Part shown: piece after piece, positions 26,041 to 36,139 of the stretch
Position numbering within the stretch: the first letter of the stretch is position 1
Layout of the letters: each line of letters begins with the position of its first letter
Source: Leifsonia sp. 71-9
GTDB lineage: Bacteria; Actinomycetota; Actinomycetes; Actinomycetales; Microbacteriaceae
Assembly: GCF_001898805.1 (NCBI RefSeq)
Contig: NZ_MKVJ01000010.1
Coordinates: forward strand, 94,959 to 144,554
Length of the DNA stretch: 49,596 nt
Direction of reading: 5' to 3'
Program-made: the position numbers and the translations under genes
Notes under the pieces: generated by a model
The model's input: the letters and a program-made list of their open reading frames with translations, nothing else
Database searches by the model: none
Told to the model about the DNA's origin: nothing

Positions 26041-26127
26041 CGTCGCGACTGGCGCTCAGATGGTCACCATCGGGGAGCGACGACGGTACCTCGAAAGCAT
26101 GGGTGGATTCGGCCGCGCGCCTGGGTC
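26041..26127 (+). promoter_or_regulatory. ZTP (pfl motif) riboswitch upstream of glyA
   Basis: The leader carries the conserved pfl/ZTP elements in order. P1 is formed by CGTCGC (26041-26046) with GCGACG (26077-26082), next to CGCGACTGGCG. The internal hairpin is GATGG-TCA-CCATC (26059-26071), followed by CGGGGAGCGAC. After a variable linker comes the second conserved block CCGCGCGCCTGGGT, ending near 26126. ZTP riboswitches sense the folate-stress alarmone ZMP/ZTP and activate one-carbon and purine genes, which fits glyA-folD. A TATGCT hexamer at 26029-26034 would start transcription at about 26041. The expression platform before the GAAGGAG ribosome site was not resolved. Confidence 0.85.
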
Positions 26128-26166
26128 GATACGTACACTGTCCATCCCTGTCCGAAGGAGCCCGTT

Positions 26167-27492
26167 GTGACCGACACCCTGCCCTCGACCTTCACCGCCC
26201 CGCTCGCGGAGGTCGACCCCGAGATCGCGGAGGTGCTGCAGCTCGAGCTCGGCCGCCAGCGCGACTACCTCGAGATGATCGCCTCCGAGAACTTCGTGCC
26301 GCGCGCGGTGCTGGAGTCCGTCGGCTCGGTCCTCACCAACAAGTACGCCGAGGGCTACCCCGGCCGCCGCTACTACGGCGGCTGCGAGTACGTGGACATC
26401 GCCGAGCAGCTGGCGATCGACCGGGCGAAGAGCCTGTTCGGCGCCGAGTACGCGAACGTCCAGCCGCACTCCGGCGCCTCCGCCAACGCCGCGGTCCTCT
26501 CCGCGATCGCGACCCCCGGCGACACCATCCTGGGCCTGGAGCTCGCCCACGGCGGCCACCTGACCCACGGCATGAAGCTCAACTTCTCGGGCAAGCTCTA
26601 CAACGCCGTCTCCTACGGCGTCGACCCCGAGACCTTCCTCGTCGACATGGACGTGGTGCGCGACAAGGCCCGCGAGCACAAGCCGCAGGTCATCATCGCC
26701 GGCTGGTCGGCCTACCCCCGCCACCTCGACTTCGCCGCCTTCCGCGAGATCGCGGACGAGGTCGGCGCGAAGCTCTGGGTCGACATGGCGCACTTCGCCG
26801 GCCTCGTCGCCGCGGGGCTGCACCCGTCGCCCGTGCCCTACGCGGACGTCGTCAGCTCGACGGTGCACAAGACCATCGGCGGCCCCCGCTCCGGCTTCAT
26901 CGTCAGCCGCGACACCGAGCTCGCCAAGAAGCTCAACTCCAACGTGTTCCCCGGTCAGCAGGGCGGCCCGCTCATGCACGTGATCGCCGCGAAGGCGACC
27001 GCGTTCAAGCTCGCCGCGACCGAGGAGTTCAAGGACCGCCAGGCGCGCACGATCCGCGGTGCGCAGATCCTCGCCTCCCGCCTCACCGCCGACGACTCGC
27101 GCGCGGCCGGCGTCGACGTGCTCACCGGCGGCACGGACGTGCACCTGGTGCTCGCCGACCTGCGCAACTCGCAGCTCGACGGTCAGCAGGCGGAGGATGT
27201 GCTGCACGAGGTCGGCATCACCGTCAACCGAAACGCCGTGCCGTTCGACCCGCGCCCGCCGATGGTCACCTCCGGCCTCCGGATCGGCACGCCGGCCCTT
27301 GCGACCCGCGGCTTCGGTGACACCGAGTTCACCGAGGTGGCGGACATCATCGGCAGTGCGCTCGTGCCCGGCGCCGACACCGCCGCGCTGCGCTCGCGCG
27401 TGGACGCGCTGACCGCGGCGTTCCCGCTCTACCCCGGCCTGACCCCCTCCGGCCAGGACGCGTTCCCGGTCGAGCTCCCCTCCTCGATCTGA
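26167..27492 (+). CDS. glyA: Serine hydroxymethyltransferase
   Basis: 441 residues. This PLP enzyme interconverts serine and glycine while loading THF with a one-carbon unit. Motifs are [10 protein letters not shown], the [20 protein letters not shown] block, and the PLP lysine K235 in [14 protein letters not shown]. The GTG start follows GAAGGAG by 6 nt; the frame upstream to 25996 is the riboswitch leader and is not translated. It is followed by a long hairpin and then folD. Confidence 0.96.
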   Translation: MTDTLPSTFTAPLAEVDPEIAEVLQLELGRQRDYLEMIASENFVPRAVLESVGSVLTNKYAEGYPGRRYYGGCEYVDIAEQLAIDRAKSLFGAEYANVQPHSGASANAAVLSAIATPGDTILGLELAHGGHLTHGMKLNFSGKLYNAVSYGVDPETFLVDMDVVRDKAREHKPQVIIAGWSAYPRHLDFAAFREIADEVGAKLWVDMAHFAGLVAAGLHPSPVPYADVVSSTVHKTIGGPRSGFIVSRDTELAKKLNSNVFPGQQGGPLMHVIAAKATAFKLAATEEFKDRQARTIRGAQILASRLTADDSRAAGVDVLTGGTDVHLVLADLRNSQLDGQQAEDVLHEVGITVNRNAVPFDPRPPMVTSGLRIGTPALATRGFGDTEFTEVADIIGSALVPGADTAALRSRVDALTAAFPLYPGLTPSGQDAFPVELPSSI

Positions 27493-27529
27493 CCGCTCCG
27501 CACCCTCGAGTACACGAAGAGTCGGGCGA

Positions 27530-27570
27530 GAACCGTCGAGTACGCGCAGTATTCGCGTACTCGACGGTTC
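27530..27570 (+). repeat. Perfect 17-bp stem-loop between glyA and folD
   Basis: The arms GAACCGTCGAGTACGCG and its exact complement flank a 7-nt loop (CAGTATT). The core CGAGTAC also occurs once more just upstream (27506-27520 region). The stem ends 15 nt before the folD start, so it may be a terminator or attenuator for glyA, or a dispersed palindromic element. No U-tract follows. Confidence 0.75.
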
Positions 27571-27585
27571 GATGACGGAGAGACG

Positions 27586-28467
27586 ATGACGGCGAAGATT
27601 CTGGACGGCAAGGCGACCGCCGCCGCGATCAAGAGCGAACTGGCCGAACGCGTGGCGCGCCTGCGCGAGCAGGGCATCGTGCCCGGGCTCGGCACGATCC
27701 TGGTCGGCGACGACCCGGGTTCGCAGTGGTACGTCGCGGGCAAGCACCGCGACTGCGCGGAGGTGGGCATCGCCTCCATCCGCCGCGACCTCCCCGTCGA
27801 CATCTCGCAGACCGAGCTGGAGGCCGTGATCGAGGAGCTGAACGCCGACCCCGATTGCACGGGGTTCATCGTCCAGCTCCCGCTGCCGCCGCACCTCGAC
27901 ACCGACGCGGTCCTCGAACTCGTCGAGCCGGCCAAGGACGCGGACGGCCTGCACCCCACGAACCTCGGCCGCCTGATGCTGAACGTCAACCGCCCGATCA
28001 CGACGCCCCTCCCGTGCACCCCGCGTGGCGTCGTCGAGCTGATGGAGCGGCACGGGATCGACCTGAACGGCAAGCACGTCGTCATCGTCGGCCGCGGCGT
28101 CACCGTCGGCCGCTCGATCGGCGCGCTGCTGACCCGTCGCGAATACAATGCGACCGTGACGCTCACGCACACCGGCACCGTCGACCTCGACGAGCACCTC
28201 AAGCGCGCCGACGTGATCGTGGCCGCCGCGGGCGTCGCGGGCCTGGTCTCGGCCGAGAACGTGAAGCCCGGCGCGATCGTCCTCGACGTGGGCGTGAGTC
28301 GCGTGGAGGACCCGCTCACCGGCACGAGCGTGGTCGCCGGCGACGTGGCGGCGGATGTCGCCGAGGTCGCGGCGTGGATCTCCCCGAACCCGGGAGGCGT
28401 CGGCCCGATGACCCGGGCGCTCCTGCTGCAGAACGTGGTCGAGTCCGCGGAGCGGGTGCTGGCATGA
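27586..28467 (+). CDS. folD: Bifunctional methylene-THF dehydrogenase/methenyl-THF cyclohydrolase
   Basis: 293 residues. FolD converts 5,10-methylene-THF to 10-formyl-THF, next in the pathway after GlyA. Motifs are the substrate strand [19 protein letters not shown] with the catalytic Lys, [20 protein letters not shown] and the NADP loop [11 protein letters not shown], with PGGVGPMT near the end. The ATG has GGAGAGAC upstream. Its stop overlaps the start of the YbaK-like gene (ATGA). Confidence 0.96.
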   Translation: MTAKILDGKATAAAIKSELAERVARLREQGIVPGLGTILVGDDPGSQWYVAGKHRDCAEVGIASIRRDLPVDISQTELEAVIEELNADPDCTGFIVQLPLPPHLDTDAVLELVEPAKDADGLHPTNLGRLMLNVNRPITTPLPCTPRGVVELMERHGIDLNGKHVVIVGRGVTVGRSIGALLTRREYNATVTLTHTGTVDLDEHLKRADVIVAAAGVAGLVSAENVKPGAIVLDVGVSRVEDPLTGTSVVAGDVAADVAEVAAWISPNPGGVGPMTRALLLQNVVESAERVLA

Positions 28468-28982
28468 GCGGGGAGGGCGCCGGGCGGACGCACCCCGCCG
28501 TGGAGCGGGTCGAGTCCGCCCTGCTCGCCGCCGGCGTCGAGCCGCGGGTGCGCTGGTTCGAGGCGGCGACGCCGACGGCCGTGTCCGCCGCCGCCGAGCT
28601 CGGCGTGGAGGTGGGCGCGATCGCGAACTCGCTCGTGTTCACGATCGACGGCGAGCCACTGCTGGTGATGACCTCCGGCGCGCACCGGGTCGACACGGCC
28701 TTCCTCGGCGAGCAGCTCGGCGGGCGCATCCGCCGGGCCGATCCCGAGACGGTGAAGTCCGCGACGGGGCAGACGATCGGCGGAGTCGCTCCGGTCGGTC
28801 ATCCCGCCCCGCTGCGCACGATCGTGGATGTCGCGCTGGCCGGTTACCCCGAGGTGTGGGCCGCGGCGGGACACCCGCACACGGTGTTCCCGACGACGTT
28901 CGCCGAGCTGGTGCGGCTGACGGGTGGGGAGCCCGGCGCGGTGGAGCCGTCCGCCACGGATTCCGGCGCGACCGAGCGCTGA
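28464..28982 (+). CDS. YbaK/ProX-type aminoacyl-tRNA deacylase
   Basis: 172 residues. The YbaK/EbsC fold is recognised from [20 protein letters not shown] and [18 protein letters not shown], which includes the conserved Lys and Gly loop. Such proteins hydrolyse mischarged Cys-tRNA(Pro) or related misacylated tRNAs in trans. It overlaps folD by 4 bp and ends one base before the convergent carbonic-anhydrase-like gene. Confidence 0.88.
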   Translation: MSGEGAGRTHPAVERVESALLAAGVEPRVRWFEAATPTAVSAAAELGVEVGAIANSLVFTIDGEPLLVMTSGAHRVDTAFLGEQLGGRIRRADPETVKSATGQTIGGVAPVGHPAPLRTIVDVALAGYPEVWAAAGHPHTVFPTTFAELVRLTGGEPGAVEPSATDSGATER

Positions 28983-28983
28983 G

Positions 28984-29499
28984 TCAGCCCCGCGGGTGCG
29001 CCTCCACCAGGCGCAGGTAGGCGGAGGCGTTGCCGACGAGACCGGCCCGCTCCTCCTCCGTGAGTGCGCGGCGGACCTTGCCGGGAACGCCCGCGACGAG
29101 CGACGCGGGAGGGACGATCGTCCCCTCGAGCACGACCGTCCCGGCCGCGACCAGCGACCCGGCCCCGATGACCGCGCCGTTGAGCACGGTCGCGTGCATC
29201 CCGATCAGCGCTCCGTCCTCGACCGTGCAGCCGTGCAGGACTGCGTTGTGGCCGACCGACACGTCCGCTCCGATCGTCAGCGGGTAGCCCGCGTCGACGT
29301 GGCACGAGACGTTGTCCTGGATGTTGCTGCGCTCGCCCAGCACGATGTCCTCCGCTTCGGCGCGGAGCACGGCGTTGTACCAGACGCTCGAGGAGGCGGC
29401 GAGGCGCACGCGCCCGGCGAGGACGGCGCCCGGGGCGATGAAGGCATCGGGAGCGATGGTCGGCGCCGAGCCGTCGGCGAGGGTGACGAGGGTGCTCAT
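28984..29499 (-). CDS. Gamma-carbonic-anhydrase-like left-handed beta-helix protein
   Basis: 171 residues. Hexapeptide repeats run through most of the chain (GAVLAG, ADVSVGHNAVLHG, GAVIGAGSLVAAG). The three metal histidines of the gamma class are at H67, H84 and H89. It may hydrate CO2 or be a YrdA/PaaY-like protein. It follows the metallo-beta-lactamase-fold gene by 9 nt. Confidence 0.88.
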   Translation of the reverse strand: MSTLVTLADGSAPTIAPDAFIAPGAVLAGRVRLAASSSVWYNAVLRAEAEDIVLGERSNIQDNVSCHVDAGYPLTIGADVSVGHNAVLHGCTVEDGALIGMHATVLNGAVIGAGSLVAAGTVVLEGTIVPPASLVAGVPGKVRRALTEEERAGLVGNASAYLRLVEAHPRG

Positions 29500-29508
29500 C
29501 CCGTCAGC

Positions 29509-30333
29509 TTAGCCAGCGCGCGCGGCGCTCTCCGGGCTCTCGTCGACGACGATGAAACGCTTGCGCACCACGCGCCCGTCCGGCGAGTCCGGCAGGTCGT
29601 CGAGCGCCGCGCGCACCCGGTTGAGGATGCGCGGGGGCAGCTCGAGGGCGGGCTCCGCCGGCTGGTCGATCGTCCCGGGCGGGTAGGCGACACCGGGCTC
29701 CCGGGTCATCTCGATGTGAGCGCCCCGCAGCTCGCGCACGCGCGCGGGGGCCGTGTCGCGGAACCGGATCAGCCGGTCGATCGTCGCGCTGTACTGCGCC
29801 CGGTCCCGGATGTAGAGGTGGGCGGGCAGCACGGTGTCGCCGGTGAAGAGGATGCCGGTCCGGCGGTCGAAGAACACGACGGCGGACGGCTCGTGGCCCG
29901 GGCCGCCGATCACGTCGATCGGGCGCTGGCCGAGGTCGAACTCCACGACCTCGTCCGGCCAGGAGTGGAACCCGAAGAACGAGATCACCTGCGCCGGCGT
30001 GGTCCCGACGACCGTCGTCGCGGGGCGCACGGCGAGGAGCGGGTCGCCGGCGATGTGGTCGCGGTGCGCGTGCGTGTGCGCCACGACCAGCGGATACGGC
30101 CGCAGGAACACCGCGGGGTTGCGTCGCAGCCAGGTGTCGGTGAGGCGGTCGACGGTCGCGCGGAGGGGGAAGACGGACTCGTCGGCGGTCGCCCCGGTGT
30201 CGAGGAGCAAAGCGCGCCGCCGGCCGAAGAGCAGGAACAGGAACGGCGCCTCCCAGTGCGAGGACTTCGGCTGTCGCAGCTGCACGGTGTCGGCGTCGAG
30301 CCAGGTGATCTCCGGATCCGTCATCCCCGCCAT
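29509..30333 (-). CDS. Metallo-beta-lactamase-fold hydrolase
   Basis: 274 residues. The metal motif HxHxDH is at 88-93 (THAHRDHIAGD), with a second His in GGPGHEPSAV and Asp in LFTGDTVLP. The C-terminal third is unassigned. This superfamily includes glyoxalase II and lactonases; the substrate is unknown. ATG at 30333, or ATG three codons later (MTDPE). The GGGAGG ribosome site lies within a 7-bp hairpin (30337-30359) downstream of galK. Confidence 0.85.
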   Translation of the reverse strand: MAGMTDPEITWLDADTVQLRQPKSSHWEAPFLFLLFGRRRALLLDTGATADESVFPLRATVDRLTDTWLRRNPAVFLRPYPLVVAHTHAHRDHIAGDPLLAVRPATTVVGTTPAQVISFFGFHSWPDEVVEFDLGQRPIDVIGGPGHEPSAVVFFDRRTGILFTGDTVLPAHLYIRDRAQYSATIDRLIRFRDTAPARVRELRGAHIEMTREPGVAYPPGTIDQPAEPALELPPRILNRVRAALDDLPDSPDGRVVRKRFIVVDESPESAARAG

Positions 30334-30382
30334 CTTCCTCCCGCGCGGTTGCCGGGAGGTTAACGCCGGCGACCGTCGGAGG

Positions 30383-31539
<1,157 letters not shown>

Positions 31540-31543
<4 letters not shown>

Positions 31544-32733
31544 CGGTCGGCCTTTCGGTCGGAAGGGGCGGGGGGAACGGTGACGAGGCCGGAGATGCCC
31601 GAAGGCAGCTCGCCGACGGGGTTCTCGCGATCGGCGCGGGCGACGGCCTCGCGGAGAGCCACTGCGGCTTTCTCGGGAGGGACGTCGCCGATCCACGCAC
31701 CCATCGCGGATTCGGAACCGGCCAGGAACTTCAGCTTATCCGCGGCACGACGCGGAGAGGTGATCTGCAGCATCAGGCGGATCTCGTCGCGCCGTACGTC
31801 GACCGGAGCCTGGTGCCAGGCGGCGATGTAGGGCGTGGGGGAGTCGTAGAGCGCATCCACACCGCGCAGAACGCGGAGGTAGAGCGTCGCGAGCTCGTCG
31901 CGCTCGGCGTCGTTCGTCTCCGCGAAGTCGGCGACGTGACGGTGCGGGAGCACGTGGATCTCGATGGGCCAGCGGGCGGCGAAGGGCACGAACGCCGTCC
32001 AGTGCTCGCCGGCCAGCACGACGCGCTCGGCAGCGCGCTCGCGCTCCAGGATGTCGGCGAACAGCGTCGGCCCGTAGGAGTCGAGCGAGCGGATGAGGGC
32101 GTTGGTGCGCGGGGTGATGTACGGGTACGAGTAGATCTGGCCGTGCGGGTGATGCAGGGTGACGCCGATGGCCTCGCCGCGGTTCTCGAACGGGAAGACC
32201 TGGCGCACGCCGGGCAGCGCGGAGAGCACCGCGGTGCGGTCCGCCCAGGCCTCGATGACGGTGCGGGCGCGGGAGGGCGTGAGGCTTCCGAAGGAGCCGC
32301 TCGTCGCGGGGCTGAAGCACACGACCTCGCAGCGGCCGACGGAGGTGCGCGTGCGGCCGAGACCGACCTCGGCCAGGTCGTCGAGGCCGAGGGGGGCGTT
32401 CGGGTCCTCGAGCAGCGGCCCGAACGACGGCGACTTGTTCTCGAAGACCGCCACGTCGTAGACGCTCGGGATCTCGGACGGATTGCTCGGCGTGGCCGGG
32501 GCGAGCGGGTCCAGCTCGGCGGGCGGCAGCATCACCCGGTTCTGGCGGGCGGCTGCGATGGACACCCACTCGCCGGTCAGCGGATCCTGGCGCATGGTCG
32601 CCGTCGCCGGGCGCGGCGCGGGCTCGCGCAGGTCGGGCGCGCGGTCGGGCGCGAGCGTCGAGTCCGCGTCGTCGTAGTAGATGAGGTCCCGGCCGTCGGA
32701 GAGGACGTGCGGGCGCTTGGTGATGGAAGCCAT
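31540..32733 (-). CDS. galT: Galactose-1-phosphate uridylyltransferase
   Basis: 397 residues. It exchanges UMP between UDP-glucose and galactose-1-phosphate. The catalytic His-Pro-His is in LHHPHGQIYSYPY, and MRQDPLTGEWVSIAAARQNR marks the N-terminal domain. The ATG is preceded by GAAAGGCTGG. It is first in galT-galK under a well-formed promoter at 32758-32786 and divergent from a DeoR regulator. No galE is in the window. Confidence 0.96.
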
Positions 32734-32739
32734 GCCAGC

Positions 32740-32786
32740 CTTTCGTTTCCGAAAGCAAATCTAGTCATTCGCTTTCGCATTGACAA
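32740..32786 (-). promoter_or_regulatory. galT promoter with CTTTCG/CGAAAG operator repeats
   Basis: On the minus strand TTGTCA (32786-32781) and TAGATT (32763-32758) are spaced 17 bp, a good sigma-70-type promoter, with a start near 32751. An inverted repeat CTTTCG-TTTC-CGAAAG (32740-32755) covers the start region. Another GCTTTCG (32771-32777) sits in the -35/-10 spacer and pairs with CGAAAGC (32750-32756). The divergent DeoR-family protein is the obvious candidate to bind; this is inferred. Confidence 0.7.
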
Positions 32787-32806
32787 GCAAACGCAAGCGG
32801 AACACG

Positions 32807-33607
32807 ATGGTGCGTATGAGCGAACCGCTACCAGCCGCCCTCCGCCGGGAGCGCATGCTCGAACGGATCGGCCGCGCCGGCTTCGTCCGGGTCAGCGAGC
32901 TGAGCGAGGAGTTCCAGGTCTCCGACGTCACGGTGCGCAGCGACCTCGACGCGCTGGACGACCGGCAGGCCATCCGCCGCGTGCACGGTGGCGCCGTGCT
33001 CCGCGGCACCGGGATGCGCGAGGCGAGCTTCGAGGAGGCGCTGGAGGCGTCCGCGGACGAGAAGCGCGCCATCGCGCTCGCCGCGGCCGCGCTCGTGGTG
33101 CCGGGCAGCAGCGTCCTGCTCGACGTGGGCACCACGACGGCCGCCATCGCGCGCGCCCTGGCCGACCGGGACGACCTCACCGACGTCACCGTGATCACCA
33201 ACGGTCTGACCATCGCGCTCGAGCTGGAGCGCGCCATCCCGCACTTCCAGGTCGTCGTGACCGGCGGGACGCTGCGCCCGCTGCAGCACTCGCTCGTCGA
33301 GCCGCTGGCCTCCAGCCTGCTGGAGCGCGTGCACGCGGACCTCGCCTTCATCGGCTGCACCGGCGTCCATCCCGTCGGCGGCATCACGAACGTCAACCTG
33401 CCCGAGGCGGACCTGAAGCGGGCGATGGTGACGACCGCGGAGCGCGCCGTCGTCGTCGCCGACGGCTCCAAGCTCGGCCGCACCCACCTCGGCCGCATCG
33501 CCGCCGTCGACGAAATCTCGGCGCTCATCACCGGTGTCTCGGCGGCTCCGGAGGAGCTGTCCGCGCTGCGCGAAACCGGTCTGCCGGTCACCGTCGCCGG
33601 GGCCTAG
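32807..33607 (+). CDS. DeoR-family transcriptional regulator
   Basis: 266 residues. An N-terminal DeoR helix-turn-helix (RMLERIGRAGFVRVSELSEE, VSDVTVRSDLDALD, then IRRVHGGAV) is followed by the sugar-phosphate sensor domain (LLDVGTTTAAIARAL, AFIGCTGVHP, VVVADGSKLGR). Starts at 32807 and 32816 are both possible, the latter leaderless if the TTGACA at 32780 is its -35. It lies divergent from galTK and upstream of galM, so it probably represses galactose genes through the CTTTCG/CGAAAG repeats. Confidence 0.88.
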   Translation: MVRMSEPLPAALRRERMLERIGRAGFVRVSELSEEFQVSDVTVRSDLDALDDRQAIRRVHGGAVLRGTGMREASFEEALEASADEKRAIALAAAALVVPGSSVLLDVGTTTAAIARALADRDDLTDVTVITNGLTIALELERAIPHFQVVVTGGTLRPLQHSLVEPLASSLLERVHADLAFIGCTGVHPVGGITNVNLPEADLKRAMVTTAERAVVVADGSKLGRTHLGRIAAVDEISALITGVSAAPEELSALRETGLPVTVAGA

Positions 33608-33616
33608 GCTGTGGCC

Positions 33617-34552
33617 ATGCGTGCACCCACCGGCGACCAGTACGACATCGAATTCGGCGACCTGAGCGCGACCATCACCCAGGTGGCGGCGGGGATCCGC
33701 ACCCTGCGCTACGCGGGTGTCGACCTCACGGAGCCGTTCCCGGAGGAGTCCACCCCGCCCTCCGCCGATGGCATCGCGCTCGTCCCGTGGCCCAACCGCG
33801 TGAAAGACGGCCGCTGGGAGCTCGACGGCGTCGTGCAGCAGCTCGCCCTCACCGAGCCGCAGCTCGGGAACGCCAGTCACGGCCTCCTGCGCTACCAGCC
33901 GTACACCCTCGTCGCCCGCACCGACTCGTCGGTCACGCAGGCGGCGAGCATCTACCCGCAGGCCGGCTATCCGTTCCTCCTCGACACCACGGTCGAGCAC
34001 GAGCTGGACACCGAGGGCCTCACCGTCACGCACACGATCGCCAACCGCGGGGAGCGTCCCGCGCCCGTCGCCGTCGGCGCCCACCCCTACCTCCGGATCG
34101 GCGACATGCCCGCCGAGCAGCTCACGCTGACGGTGACCGCGGCCACGCGATTCGAGACCGACGACCGGCTCAACGTGACCGGGGAGGTCCCCGTCGCCGG
34201 TACGCGCTTCGACCTCTCGGCGGGCGCGCGCGTGAGCGACCTGGACGTGAACGACGGCTTCGGCGGGCTCGCCGAGCGGCCGGAGCACGTGCTCGCGGCC
34301 GACGACGGCCGGCGCGTGATCCTCTGGACCGATCCCGCTTTCGCCTACGTGCAGGTCTTCACGCACCGCGCTTTCGCCACGAAGGCGCCGGGGGAGGTCG
34401 CGCTCGCGGTCGAGCCCATGACCGCGCCCGCCAACGCGCTCAACACCGGGCAGGGGCTCCACTGGATCGCGCCCGGCGAGGAGTGGACGGCGAGCTGGGG
34501 CATCCGGCCCGAGGGCTTCGCCGCCTCGTCCTACTTGGCCAGCTGGGGGTAG
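33617..34552 (+). CDS. Aldose 1-epimerase family protein (GalM-like)
   Basis: 311 residues. It interconverts the anomers of galactose or related aldoses. The family is seen from ALVPWPNRVKDGRWELDG, the His in NASHGLLRYQP, AVGAHPYLRIGD and the C-terminal AVEPMTAPANALNTG with the catalytic Glu. ATG at 33617 chosen; GTG two codons earlier is possible. It follows the DeoR gene by 9 nt, consistent with the galactose context. Its last 22 bp overlap the convergent SDR gene. Confidence 0.88.
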   Translation: MRAPTGDQYDIEFGDLSATITQVAAGIRTLRYAGVDLTEPFPEESTPPSADGIALVPWPNRVKDGRWELDGVVQQLALTEPQLGNASHGLLRYQPYTLVARTDSSVTQAASIYPQAGYPFLLDTTVEHELDTEGLTVTHTIANRGERPAPVAVGAHPYLRIGDMPAEQLTLTVTAATRFETDDRLNVTGEVPVAGTRFDLSAGARVSDLDVNDGFGGLAERPEHVLAADDGRRVILWTDPAFAYVQVFTHRAFATKAPGEVALAVEPMTAPANALNTGQGLHWIAPGEEWTASWGIRPEGFAASSYLASWG

Positions 34553-35235
34553 AGGGCGCGCACGTCCTCGTGGAGCTTCGACTTCACCTGGCGGGCCACG
34601 TCGCCGACGATCGCCTCCGCGTCTCCGGAGAGGACCGCGTCCAGCGCCTCGTCCACGACCTGCGCCGGCGGGACCTTCACGCCCTCGGCGTTGGCGGCCA
34701 TCTCCGTGTCGACGTAGCCGACGTGCACGCCGACGACCTGGATGCCCTGCGGCGCCAGCTCGACGCGCGCGGAGTTGCTCGCCGACCACAGCGCGGCCTT
34801 GGTCGCACTGTACGAGCCGAGCGCGAGCCAACTCAGCGCGGAGTGCATGTTCACGATCGCGCCGCCGTCGTTCTGCGCCAGGACGGGTGCGAAGGCGCGG
34901 GTGACCAGGACGGGCCCCCAGAAGTTCGTGTCGAACTCCCGGTGGATCTCGTCGAGGTCTCCCGAGACGAGCGACTGGTTCACGGCGATGCCGGCGTTGT
35001 TGACCAGGACGGTCACATCGCTCGCGACCTCGGCAGCGCGCCGGATGCTCTCGGGGTCGGTCACGTCGAGCGCGAGCGGGACGACCCGCGGGTCATCGCT
35101 CGTGACGGTCTCGGGGCGACGGGCGGCCGCGTAGACCTTCGCGACGCCGCGCTCGAGCAGCCCGGCGACGAAGGCGGCTCCCAGTCCGCGGTTGGCTCCG
35201 GTGACGAGGGCGATGCGGCCGGTGAGGTCGGTCAT
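34531..35235 (-). CDS. Short-chain dehydrogenase/reductase
   Basis: 234 residues. The Rossmann motif TGANRGLG is at 12-19, NNAG follows LV, the catalytic Ser is in NMHSALSW and YxxxK in YSATK. A classical NAD(P)-dependent SDR of unknown substrate. The ATG has a strong TTGGAGGAA site. It is divergent from a TetR regulator that probably represses it through two palindromic operators. Confidence 0.9.
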   Translation of the reverse strand: MTDLTGRIALVTGANRGLGAAFVAGLLERGVAKVYAAARRPETVTSDDPRVVPLALDVTDPESIRRAAEVASDVTVLVNNAGIAVNQSLVSGDLDEIHREFDTNFWGPVLVTRAFAPVLAQNDGGAIVNMHSALSWLALGSYSATKAALWSASNSARVELAPQGIQVVGVHVGYVDTEMAANAEGVKVPPAQVVDEALDAVLSGDAEAIVGDVARQVKSKLHEDVRALYPQLAK

Positions 35236-35249
35236 GGGTTCCTCCAAAA

Positions 35250-35292
35250 GTAAACAGATCGGTGTACTCGCAATGTACACAGATCGGTTTAC
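35250..35292. promoter_or_regulatory. Two palindromic TetR-type operators
   Basis: Two 18-bp imperfect palindromes centred on GATC, GTAAACAGATCGGTGTAC (35250-35267) and GTACACAGATCGGTTTAC (35275-35292), lie 25 bp centre to centre in the SDR/TetR divergent region. Shared form: GTAAACmGATCkGTTTAC. Both promoters would be covered, fitting joint repression of the SDR and the regulator. Confidence 0.78.
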
Positions 35293-35322
35293 TTTGTCCA
35301 TCGCCGCCCGTAGAATCGGCGC

Positions 35323-35904
35323 ATGACCACCTCCGCCGTCGCGCCCCGGCCCAAGCCGCGCGAGCGGGTGCTCGCCGCCGCCGCCCGGCTCTTCATCGGC
35401 GAAGGCGTCAACGCGGTCGGTGTCGATCGCATCGCCCAGGAGGCCGCGGTCTCCAAACGCTCGATCTACCAGCACTTCGACGGCAAGGACGCCATCGTCG
35501 CCGAGATGCTGCGGGAGTACGGACCGCGCGTCGTGGCCGGCTACTTCACCGAGAGCGACGACCTCCCCCCGCGCGAGCGCGTCCTGCACGTCTACGACGC
35601 GCTGCACGCGGCGGCCGAGGCGAGCGACTTCTTCGGCTGCCCGTTCGTCAACGTCGCCACCGAGCTGCGCGACCGCGAGCATCCCGCGGCGCAGGTGGCG
35701 CAGCACTTCAAGGGCGAGCTCACCGCCTTCTTCGAGCGCCAGGCGGTCGCCGCGGGAGCCTCGGAGCCACACCTTCTCGCGGTGCAGCTGACGCTGCTCT
35801 TCGACGGCGCCTCCGCGAGCGCGGCGCTGTGCGGGGGGACCCCGATCGCTGCCCGTCTCGCGGCAGAGGAGCTTTTCGACGCGGCCGTCGCCCGCAGCCG
35901 CTGA
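35323..35904 (+). CDS. TetR-family transcriptional repressor
   Basis: 193 residues. An N-terminal TetR helix-turn-helix (RVLAAAARLFIGEGVNAVGV, QEAAVSKRSIYQHFDGKDAI) is followed by an all-helical ligand domain. It is transcribed divergently from the SDR with twin operators between, the standard arrangement for a repressor of its neighbour. The ligand is unknown. Confidence 0.92.
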   Translation: MTTSAVAPRPKPRERVLAAAARLFIGEGVNAVGVDRIAQEAAVSKRSIYQHFDGKDAIVAEMLREYGPRVVAGYFTESDDLPPRERVLHVYDALHAAAEASDFFGCPFVNVATELRDREHPAAQVAQHFKGELTAFFERQAVAAGASEPHLLAVQLTLLFDGASASAALCGGTPIAARLAAEELFDAAVARSR

Positions 35905-36139
35905 GCGAACGTCGTTGTCCTACCCAGCTTTCAGCGGGTGATTGCTGAGCTCGCGAGCTGCGACTACTGATCACATGTGCCGGGAACGCGCTTCGTCGTG
36001 TGCTGCACTACGTGTCTCCCTGAGGAAGCCTCGGAAAAGGGGTGTACTGACCGTTCTAATATTCCTCATCCCCGCCGGCCATCAGAGCACGGCCGACTGG
36101 CGCTTGTGTTATTTCCCCCGACCAGAGTTGGAATCGCCC

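Noticed and set aside
25996-26166. N-terminal extension of glyA.
   Set aside because: The stretch is the riboswitch leader; the GTG at 26167 has the ribosome site and matches the family N-terminus.
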